A stretch of DNA of 29,418 nucleotides from UBA970 sp049419605 (GTDB lineage Bacteria > Bacillota_I > Bacilli_A > RFN20 > CAG-826), in the NCBI GenBank assembly GCA_049419605.1, contig JBMSKF010000013.1:1-29418 (forward strand), written 5' to 3'. Positions 22,540 through 29,418 of this stretch are shown here, one piece after another. Position numbers and translations under genes: made by a program. The notes below the pieces were generated by a model, which had not been told where the DNA came from, did not search any database, and was given only the letters and a program-made list of their open reading frames with translations. Numbering within the stretch: the first letter of the stretch is position 1; each line of letters opens with the position of its first letter.

Positions 22540-22552
22540 AGTAATTTTCAAT

Positions 22553-22558
22553 CATAAT
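22553..22558 (+). promoter_or_regulatory. -10 element of the M6 metalloprotease gene
   Basis: CATAAT lies 30 nt before the preferred ATG at 22589. The expected transcription start is beyond the first in-frame ATG (22562), which supports use of the later start. Confidence 0.45.
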
Positions 22559-22588
22559 GATATGAAGTTAATTAAGAAAGCAGGCAAC

Positions 22589-24232
22589 ATGAAATCACTT
22601 AAAACCACTTATCTAGCATTATTGACCTTAATGCTGGCATCTTGCGAAATTGTTTTACCAAGTGTTCCATTTTCTTCCAACCAAACTCCCACGAGTGTTG
22701 ATACCACGTCAACCAATTCAGAAATACAAAGTTCAGTGGGTGAATCGAGCACTGGCTCTTCAATCACCACCAGCAATTCATCGAGTAGTACTAGTAACGC
22801 TTCAATTTCGTCCCAAATCGTGGATCAAGGATATGCTAGACAAACCAATCCAACGATTACATTAAGTGATTACCGTGAAAGTTCAGGCAATTATGGATTA
22901 CCTACGACTGGAGAAGTTAAATTATTGGTCATTCCAGTGACCTTTACAGACTATCGATGTGGAAATCTATGTGCAACTCGCAAAGAACAAATTAGAAAAA
23001 CCTTTTTCGGCACTTCTCAAGAAACATCTTGGGAATCAGTGAAATCCTTTTATGAAAAATCAAGTTATGGCAATCTCACGCTAACCGGAGAAGTCACCGA
23101 TTGGTTTGATTCTTCTTGGTCCACAAGTCAATTTGCTTCATTAACCACCACTCAAGGGCAATACCCTGAAGCATTTGATCCAACCTGGGCCATGTTAGAC
23201 GCTGCCGTTGCTTGGTTCAAGAGTTATTCTGGTCGTGATTTAACAGAATATGATACTGATTTTGATGGATTTATTGATTCGGTTTATCTTGTATACAACA
23301 ATCCTAATGCAACCAATGCCGTCTACTCAGCAGCTGGCGAAGATGTTTTCTGGGCTTATACATACTGGCACTACAATAATTACGGTAATCAAAATTTAAG
23401 TAGTCCTGTTGGAATGACTTTAGTTTGGTCTAGTTTTGACTTTATGTTTGAAGGATATGGTGCTAATGGTTTAGATGCACATACTTATATTCACGAATTA
23501 GGTCACGCTTTTGGATTAGATGATTACTACACTTATTCAGAAAATGATTGGGGTGCTGCGGGTGGTCTAGATATGATGGATTACAACATCCTCGACCATA
23601 ACGCGTTCTCTAAGTATTTATTAGGATGGACCAATCCATATGTGTTAACAACGAATCAAACCACCACAACGGTGACACTGAATTCTTTTGAATCATCCGG
23701 TGATTTCTTTTTATTGGGTAACTCCTGGAATGGATCCGCCTTTGATAACTATTTAATTTTTGAATTTTATACACCAACCGGACTTAATCAAAAAGATTCC
23801 GCAGCCGCTTATCCTGGTAATGGGGTCCGTGGATTTACCGTACCAGGTGTTAAAATCTATCATGTCGATGCTAGATTAGGAAAATACTCAAATAGTTCAG
23901 GTGCCTTTGGTGGATATACTGATACGTTAAATGTTGGATTTTCTAATTACCCCTATATCGCCCACAGTAATTCAATTGATTATTCTCAAAATGAAAACTT
24001 TAAACTTTTACATTTATTAGAAGAATCAGGGACCAATACTTTTGTTGATGGCGAATTAGCGTCTAATGCAACTTTATTTAGAGCGGGTGATGTCTTTAAC
24101 CCCGCAACATCACATAGCGGTCTTTTTAATAACCAAGGTGGTCGATTCAACGACAATAGTTTAATTGGTTATTCAGTAAGTTTTTCAAATGTCACATCCC
24201 AATCCGTCACCCTTACCGTTACAAAAATTTAA
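22589..24232 (+). CDS. M6-type (immune inhibitor A-like) metalloprotease lipoprotein
   Basis: From the ATG at 22589 this is a 547-residue lipoprotein: MKSLKTTYLALLTLMLASC gives a signal peptide and lipobox with Cys19, then a Ser/Thr-rich linker to about residue 78. The protease domain has SYGNLTLTGEVTDWF, a Ca-binding-like YDTDFDGFID loop (about 221-230), and the zinc motif HELGHAFGLDDYY (HExxHxxGxxD, His about 302), followed by GGLDMMDYN, the Met-turn region of M6 proteases. The C-terminal part is beta-rich. It should act at the cell surface on proteins or peptides. An ATG nine residues upstream (22562) would precede the signal peptide with extra charged residues and lies before the likely transcription start. 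It is divergent from the DUF3810 protease. Confidence 0.88.
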   Translation: MKSLKTTYLALLTLMLASCEIVLPSVPFSSNQTPTSVDTTSTNSEIQSSVGESSTGSSITTSNSSSSTSNASISSQIVDQGYARQTNPTITLSDYRESSGNYGLPTTGEVKLLVIPVTFTDYRCGNLCATRKEQIRKTFFGTSQETSWESVKSFYEKSSYGNLTLTGEVTDWFDSSWSTSQFASLTTTQGQYPEAFDPTWAMLDAAVAWFKSYSGRDLTEYDTDFDGFIDSVYLVYNNPNATNAVYSAAGEDVFWAYTYWHYNNYGNQNLSSPVGMTLVWSSFDFMFEGYGANGLDAHTYIHELGHAFGLDDYYTYSENDWGAAGGLDMMDYNILDHNAFSKYLLGWTNPYVLTTNQTTTTVTLNSFESSGDFFLLGNSWNGSAFDNYLIFEFYTPTGLNQKDSAAAYPGNGVRGFTVPGVKIYHVDARLGKYSNSSGAFGGYTDTLNVGFSNYPYIAHSNSIDYSQNENFKLLHLLEESGTNTFVDGELASNATLFRAGDVFNPATSHSGLFNNQGGRFNDNSLIGYSVSFSNVTSQSVTLTVTKI

Positions 24233-24264
24233 TATTTTAACCACCAAATCTACTTAAATCCAAG

Positions 24265-24273
24265 TGATATAAT
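24265..24273 (+). promoter_or_regulatory. Extended -10 element of addBA
   Basis: TGATATAAT (TGn plus consensus TATAAT) ends 12 nt before the addB ATG, giving a leader of only about five bases and no usable ribosome binding site. Confidence 0.6.
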
Positions 24274-24285
24274 GAGAGATATTTC

Positions 24286-26682
24286 ATGAAAGATTTATCG
24301 AATCATTTTGTATTACCTTCCCTTGAACAGGTTGATTTTGTCATTGCCCCCAAGACCTATCACAATTGGTATTTAAAACACAAAAAAGGTCAATGGCAAT
24401 TATCATTTCAATTGCTGACAAAAGAAACATTCTTAAGGGATTTAACTTTTGACCTCGATGAAGATCGCGTCATCCCTCAATTAGTTCAAACCTTTAATCT
24501 TACAATCCAAGAAGTCGTTCAAGCATTAAAACTTCTCCAACAAATCAAAGAGGACCAATATCCTATCGTGGATGCTCGTTTTCAATTGCAAGAGATTTGG
24601 CAGTATTTAATAAAGCATCAACTCATTCTTCGTAACCCGTTGGTAAATAAAAAATACCAAGGAAAACGTTTCTTTATCGATGGTTATTTAGAAGAAGACC
24701 GGCAACTGAATACCGCGATTCATGGGCTACAAATCCACGCAACCTATCAAAAGAAACTACCTTTTCCCAAAACTTTACACATCCTTGAATATGCCTCTAT
24801 CGAGGATGAAGTAAGTGCCATGTACAATCGCATGAGTGCATTGAGTGAACAAGGAACTGACTTAAAAGATATGTTTGTTTTACAACCCAATGATGACTAT
24901 CTTTATGAGCTCGAAAGACAATCTGTATATTTTCAAATTCCTATCCAATTGCCTCTAAGACACACATTATTTTCATTACCCATCACACAGAAATTCTTAC
25001 ATCTGCTTAGAAAAGGGACTAAATTGGATGCAATTTGGGAAACTCTTGAAAGCGAATCATCTGAAGATACTCAATTATTGAAATCCCAACTTGCAAGTAT
25101 CCCCTTAGCGGTTTTACCTTTACAACAGCAAATTCGGTTCGTTGAGCATATCGTTCAACAACGATACATACAAACGCCAATTTACCAATCGGCAGTCAAG
25201 ATTGTAAAAGACCTTATTCCAAGTTCACAACAACATGTATTCGTCCTAGGTTTCCTTCAAGGGCAATACCCATCCTCGTTAAAAGATCAAAATATGTTTG
25301 ATGAAAAAACGTTATTAAAACTCGGTTTGATGACAACGCAAGAAAAACAACAAGAACGGGATCTTCAACTAACGAATTTATTGGCAAGGACTCAACATCT
25401 CTATTTATCCTATCCTAGGTTAATCGAAGGAAAAGTAACGATTCCCTCTCCGCTGATTCAAATTCATCAACTCAAAGTAGAGCAAGGTGATTTTCTCATT
25501 GAGAATGTTGATTACAGTGGTCGCCTTGGTGTGATTCGCAAAGAAAAATATGCTTTTGTTGAAAAACAATTTCATCAAACTCACCCAACCTTATCCGCTT
25601 ACCGGCAACAATACCCAGAGGAAATTAAGCGATTTGATTATGCCTTTAAAGGGTTAGAAGAAGACTTTACGAACAAAGCTTTAAAACTTTCTTATTCTGC
25701 ATTGAAAGATTATTATCAATGTTCCTTTAAGTACTTTGTTGGGCGGATTCTTAAAGTCAATCCGATGGACCAAGATGAATTTTACATGCACCTTGGTACC
25801 TTTGCTCATGAAGTTTTTGAAACGATGAAAGATGATCTCAACCAGTTTGATGTCATCTTTGCAGCAGCTTTAGCCAATCAAAAGCGACTATCTGCAAAAG
25901 AATTGATCTTGTTTGAAAATCTCAAACCTCAACTAAGAAAAGTGTGTGAATTTAACTTATTACATCAACGTCACATGCAAGTAGCGAATATTGAAGTTGA
26001 AAAAGAAATGACATATCAACACGATGAGAATACGAGTCTTGTGGGCTACATCGATAAAATTATTTTATTGCGGACACCTGAAGGAAAAGAATATGTATCA
26101 GTGGTGGATTATAAATCTGGTGCGGAAAGTTTTGATGAAGATCTCATCGAGTTTGGTTGGTCATTACAATTACCGATTTACGCTTTGATGTTAGAAAACC
26201 ATCCCGATTATCAAAACAAAGATGTTCTTGGCCTTTTTATCCAACACATTATTGAAACTTCTTTGAATGCAAAGACAATTGAAATTGGCGATCAAACGTA
26301 TCCCAAATCCTATCAATTAGATGGGATTATCCTCAATGAAAAAGAAAAGATTCAAATCATGGATGACACGATTTTAGATGGCAAAACCCAATTTATTCAA
26401 GGAGTGAGTGTTGTCAAAAAAGGTGGATTTAGAAAGTCGAATCACTTAAAGAGTGCTAACGAGATTGCGCAATATGCTTCCAAGGCTAAAGATAAAATCA
26501 CAGAGGCCAGTCGCGCTATTCGCCAAGGGGACTTTGCGATCAATCCTAAAAACATCAAAAAGAAATCATCTTGTGATTACTGTCCCTTTTTGGATACTTG
26601 TTTCCGTAAACCCCACGATGTTCAAGTAATGCATATTGAAAAGAAGTTGAACGGAGAGGCTACCGATGGCGAAACTGACTAA
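24286..26682 (+). CDS. addB: AddB/RexB-like subunit of ATP-dependent nuclease, compact form
   Basis: This 798-residue protein is the B subunit of the AddAB/RexAB double-strand-break resection enzyme. The C-terminal nuclease has LSYSALKDYYQCSFKYF, HLGTFAHEVFETM and SVVDYKSG, the RecB-family nuclease motifs. The four iron-sulfur cysteines are C479, C763, C766 and C772; the last three repeat the 3 and 6 spacing known from AddB. It is about 350 residues shorter than usual AddB, mainly in the N-terminal helicase-like half, and has no Walker A motif, so it probably cannot hydrolyse ATP. addA overlaps its end by 17 nt. The start is 12 nt after an extended -10 element. Confidence 0.9.
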   Translation: MKDLSNHFVLPSLEQVDFVIAPKTYHNWYLKHKKGQWQLSFQLLTKETFLRDLTFDLDEDRVIPQLVQTFNLTIQEVVQALKLLQQIKEDQYPIVDARFQLQEIWQYLIKHQLILRNPLVNKKYQGKRFFIDGYLEEDRQLNTAIHGLQIHATYQKKLPFPKTLHILEYASIEDEVSAMYNRMSALSEQGTDLKDMFVLQPNDDYLYELERQSVYFQIPIQLPLRHTLFSLPITQKFLHLLRKGTKLDAIWETLESESSEDTQLLKSQLASIPLAVLPLQQQIRFVEHIVQQRYIQTPIYQSAVKIVKDLIPSSQQHVFVLGFLQGQYPSSLKDQNMFDEKTLLKLGLMTTQEKQQERDLQLTNLLARTQHLYLSYPRLIEGKVTIPSPLIQIHQLKVEQGDFLIENVDYSGRLGVIRKEKYAFVEKQFHQTHPTLSAYRQQYPEEIKRFDYAFKGLEEDFTNKALKLSYSALKDYYQCSFKYFVGRILKVNPMDQDEFYMHLGTFAHEVFETMKDDLNQFDVIFAAALANQKRLSAKELILFENLKPQLRKVCEFNLLHQRHMQVANIEVEKEMTYQHDENTSLVGYIDKIILLRTPEGKEYVSVVDYKSGAESFDEDLIEFGWSLQLPIYALMLENHPDYQNKDVLGLFIQHIIETSLNAKTIEIGDQTYPKSYQLDGIILNEKEKIQIMDDTILDGKTQFIQGVSVVKKGGFRKSNHLKSANEIAQYASKAKDKITEASRAIRQGDFAINPKNIKKKSSCDYCPFLDTCFRKPHDVQVMHIEKKLNGEATDGETD

Positions 26683-29418
26683 AGCTCAACAATTAGCGCG
26701 CGACCACCTATTAGGTGATGTTCTGATTGCCGCAGGTGCAGGCAGTGGAAAAACCAAAGTTCTTACAGAACGGGTCATTAAACTTTTACTCATTGATAAA
26801 GTTCCTTTACAAAGTTTATTGATGCTGACCTTTACCAATGCAGCAGCGGCTGAAATGAAAGCAAGAGTCCGCAAAGAACTATTAAAAGCAAATCAGCTTG
26901 AACTTGCCTCTCAAATCGATACCGCGTTCATCATGACTTTCGATGCTTACGCCCTCTATTTAGTTAAAAAGTATAGCCATTATTTAGGGTTAAGTGCTAG
27001 TATCGGTGTCTATGAAGAAACCCTTTATGACATTGAAAGAAAAGTGACATTGAACCAACTCTTTGACGAAGAATATGAACTCAAAAGACCTGAATTTCTT
27101 TCTTTAATCAAGCAGTTTGTGATCAATCAAGATAACACCATAAAGGCTTTTATTTTAAGGATTGATCAAAAGGCAGATTTACTCGTTGATAAACTTGATT
27201 ACTACCGGGATTATATTCATCAATATTTTAAAGAAGAATTTAAAGAAGAAGGTGGCGAGGATTTATTTCAATATTACCGTCGTGAAATTGAGTATATACA
27301 ACATCTTGCGATTCAATTTGAAAGTGCTGAACAGACTGAGTTTTTTTATCAACTTACCAAGCGATTGTTAGCCTTACCTGATCTTGATGCATTACTCACT
27401 GGATTAACTGAAATAGAATTTCCTAGATTGAAGGCAAAGTCTTTATCGGAAGAGGACAAAATCTTAAGAGATAAACTGAAAGAAGAATTAAATCTACTCA
27501 AAGCAGATGCCGCGATGGTGCCGATTGCTGGTCAATTTGAGAATTACGATGATACCCAAGTCCATGTTCAAGTCATTTTAGATTTACTATTAGAATTGAA
27601 TCGCCGACTTGATCAAAAGAAACAACAATATCAACGGTACACCTTTGCTGATATTAGTAAACTAGCCATGCAACTGATGAAACATGACCAACTCAAGCAA
27701 CAAATCAAATCCCAATTCACTTACATCATGGTGGATGAATATCAAGACACGAATGATTTACAAGAAGCATTTTTACAAGAACTATCTCAACAAAACTTAA
27801 TGATGGTGGGGGATGTTAAACAATCCATTTATCGATTTAGAAACGCTAATAGTGAAATCTTTAATCGTAAGTTCAACACCTTTCAAGATTACGCATTAAG
27901 CAAAGATCATCACCAATGTAAAATCATCCTTCAAGATAACTTCCGGTCAAGAAAAGAAGTCCTTGAAGGCATCAATCATTTGTTTGCCCACGTCATGTCT
28001 AATGCCGTTGGAGGTGTTCATTATAACCACGAACAAGCTCTTCAATTTGGGCAAACGTTATACAACAACCTTCAACATCAACATACACAGTATGCAATGG
28101 AAGTCATTCGATATGAGAAAACCGATCAAAGTCCTGAATTTAACGAAGCCGAAATTATCGCCAATGACATTCTTCAAAAACTAAATCAAGGTATTGAAGT
28201 GGCCGATCTTGAACAACAACAAATGCGAAAAGCAACGTATAAGGATTTCACGATTCTCATTGATCGTAAGTCTAACTTTGAGTCTTATATTGAAGTCTTT
28301 AATCGTGTTGGCATTCCCTTAGAAGTTTATGCGGAAAGAGATTTATCAGATTCTGATTTCTTCCGTGTGATGAAGAACTTAATCACGGTGATGGTTCATC
28401 ATCAAGGTGATACGCCTGTTACTAAGATTATGCAAGCTTACGTTTCTGTATTAAGAAGTTTTATTTTTCAAGAAAAAGACGATGACTTGTATCGACTAGC
28501 TTTAGGAAAAAAACCTTTTTCAACGTTTCCATTATTCGCTTTGATAGAAAAAATGCAACCACTTGGAAAGCACCAAGTCTTATCGATTTGGATGCAACAG
28601 TTGATCCGTGAATTGGATTTGGAAACGAAATTATTAACCTTACCCGATTTACCAGCAAACCTTGCTCGATTAGAAGGTTGGATGAAAACGGTAAATCAAT
28701 TATCGTCATTAGGTTATTCATTGGAAGCCTTTGAAACCTTTTTAAAGGATACTAATGATATTGATGTCGATTTAACGATTACTGCGAATATTGAAACTGA
28801 TAATGCGGTTAAACTCATGACTATTCATAAATCAAAAGGTTTGGAATTTCCTTTTGTGTACTATCCCGGACTGACCAAAGGATTCAATATGGTGGAAACC
28901 AAAGGGATGTATCAATACTCCAAAACGTATGGGATTCAATTGCCTTATCCTGAAGCTGCGTACGCCCGGCCCATCTTTGCCGATTTAATTTTGAACGAAG
29001 AAAAGGAAGCCATTTTATCTGAACAAATGCGCTTATGGTATGTGGCTTTAACACGAGCGAAAGAAAAAATCATGCTCGTGATAGAATCCAGCCAACCCAA
29101 AACCATCGTGGATATTGAAAAAGCAAGATCGTTTGCCGACATCATGCAAGTGTATGATCAATTGGTTGCAAGACAAATTGAGGTCGATCGCTGGATGAAG
29201 TTTCCAATTGAATTTAACACGATCAATGAGAAACCATTCCAGCAGGATCCCAAACCGATAGTCTTTAAACAAAACCATCATCGTTTTCAAATCATAGTTC
29301 CTAGACGAGCGAGTAAGACCCTTGAAGAAGAAGTTGATGCAAAGATTTTACTTTATGGTACTTATTTACACGAATGTTTATTTTTATTGGATTTTGCCAC
29401 TCTCGATACCAGTTTTAT
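26666..29418 (+). CDS. addA: AddA helicase-nuclease subunit, cut by window end
   Basis: The frame from ATG 26666 stays open to the window end (917 codons). It encodes a UvrD/RecB-type superfamily 1 helicase: Walker A AAGAGSGKT (about 22-30), motif Ia LTFTNAAAAEM, motif II MVDEYQDTND, motif III GDVKQSIYRFR, motif V VKLMTIHKSKGLEFPFVYY and motif VI YVALTRAKE. The last visible residues, LYGTYLHECLFLLDF, begin the RecB-type nuclease domain (conserved His), which lies mostly beyond the window. It overlaps addB by 17 nt in another frame; GGAGAGG lies 6 nt before the ATG inside addB. It supplies the ATP-driven motor and one nuclease for break resection in recombination repair. Confidence 0.95.
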   Translation, partial: MAKLTKAQQLARDHLLGDVLIAAGAGSGKTKVLTERVIKLLLIDKVPLQSLLMLTFTNAAAAEMKARVRKELLKANQLELASQIDTAFIMTFDAYALYLVKKYSHYLGLSASIGVYEETLYDIERKVTLNQLFDEEYELKRPEFLSLIKQFVINQDNTIKAFILRIDQKADLLVDKLDYYRDYIHQYFKEEFKEEGGEDLFQYYRREIEYIQHLAIQFESAEQTEFFYQLTKRLLALPDLDALLTGLTEIEFPRLKAKSLSEEDKILRDKLKEELNLLKADAAMVPIAGQFENYDDTQVHVQVILDLLLELNRRLDQKKQQYQRYTFADISKLAMQLMKHDQLKQQIKSQFTYIMVDEYQDTNDLQEAFLQELSQQNLMMVGDVKQSIYRFRNANSEIFNRKFNTFQDYALSKDHHQCKIILQDNFRSRKEVLEGINHLFAHVMSNAVGGVHYNHEQALQFGQTLYNNLQHQHTQYAMEVIRYEKTDQSPEFNEAEIIANDILQKLNQGIEVADLEQQQMRKATYKDFTILIDRKSNFESYIEVFNRVGIPLEVYAERDLSDSDFFRVMKNLITVMVHHQGDTPVTKIMQAYVSVLRSFIFQEKDDDLYRLALGKKPFSTFPLFALIEKMQPLGKHQVLSIWMQQLIRELDLETKLLTLPDLPANLARLEGWMKTVNQLSSLGYSLEAFETFLKDTNDIDVDLTITANIETDNAVKLMTIHKSKGLEFPFVYYPGLTKGFNMVETKGMYQYSKTYGIQLPYPEAAYARPIFADLILNEEKEAILSEQMRLWYVALTRAKEKIMLVIESSQPKTIVDIEKARSFADIMQVYDQLVARQIEVDRWMKFPIEFNTINEKPFQQDPKPIVFKQNHHRFQIIVPRRASKTLEEEVDAKILLYGTYLHECLFLLDFATLDTSF

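Noticed and set aside
27162..29290. Several 60-86 codon frames within addA on both strands
   Set aside because: They are shadows of the addA frame, whose helicase motifs are continuous from 26666 to the window end.
1..29418. CRISPR array, tRNA or rRNA genes, insertion sequences, prophage genes
   Set aside because: No repeat-spacer pattern, cloverleaf, rRNA block, transposase or phage structural gene was seen on either strand.

Overview
This is a low-GC chromosomal window with a standard genetic code: TGA serves as a stop in several genes, for example at the ATGA overlaps of aspartokinase/Asd and CsoR/CotH. The lipoproteins with Ser/Thr-rich linkers, a CotH-kinase lipoprotein, AddAB, two CsoR-family regulators and many apparently leaderless genes suggest a wall-less or wall-poor Bacillota relative (Acholeplasma/Izemoplasma-like Mollicutes, or a neighbouring lineage). 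That placement is inference; no rRNA or tRNA lies in the window.

Layout. (1) 1-2235, minus strand: a thioredoxin-reductase/AhpF-like flavoenzyme co-transcribed with a CsoR-family (DUF156) regulator, behind a consensus promoter whose spacer holds a perfect palindromic operator; then an alpha/beta-hydrolase lipoprotein. (2) 2318-2851: an FMN-dependent reductase with its own CsoR-type operator. (3) 8034-2852, minus strand: a five-gene operon (carboxyspermidine/carboxynorspermidine dehydrogenase, its decarboxylase, aspartokinase, aspartate-semialdehyde dehydrogenase, UPF0316 membrane protein). It encodes the SAM-independent route to spermidine or norspermidine from aspartate semialdehyde, preceded by a roughly 130-nt leader with mutually exclusive hairpins. 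(4) 8297-10060: two membrane proteins, a 27-residue Ala/Pro/Lys peptide with a near-perfect Shine-Dalgarno and its own terminator, and a free-standing structured RNA. (5) 10044-14640: an OmpR-type regulator with a degenerate receiver; then an SDR and an NTF2-like protein divergent from a COG1233 flavin oxidoreductase and an aquaporin-family channel. (6) 14715-17181, minus strand: a von Willebrand A protein, then a CotH-kinase lipoprotein in operon with a second CsoR-family regulator that has the exact Cu(I) ligand spacing. (7) 17227-21398: a PD-(D/E)XK-like nuclease, RmuC, a HEPN-motif protein and a NYN-LOTUS RNase-like protein. (8) 21391-24232: two divergent zinc metalloproteases (DUF3810 and an M6-type lipoprotein). 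(9) 24286 to the end: a compact AddB and AddA, the latter cut by the window edge.

How the parts connect. The CsoR2 operator (17188-17205) closely matches the one before the FMN reductase (2290-2307), so a copper-type sensor may control both a reductase and a secreted kinase-like lipoprotein 15 kb apart. CsoR1 has a different operator and lacks copper ligands; it probably senses a thiol, electrophile or sulfur signal and controls the flavoenzyme. Nine genes have a -10 hexamer only 6-8 nt before their ATG and no Shine-Dalgarno, so leaderless mRNAs look common here. Against that background, the long leader of the polyamine operon and the strong Shine-Dalgarno of the small peptide stand out.
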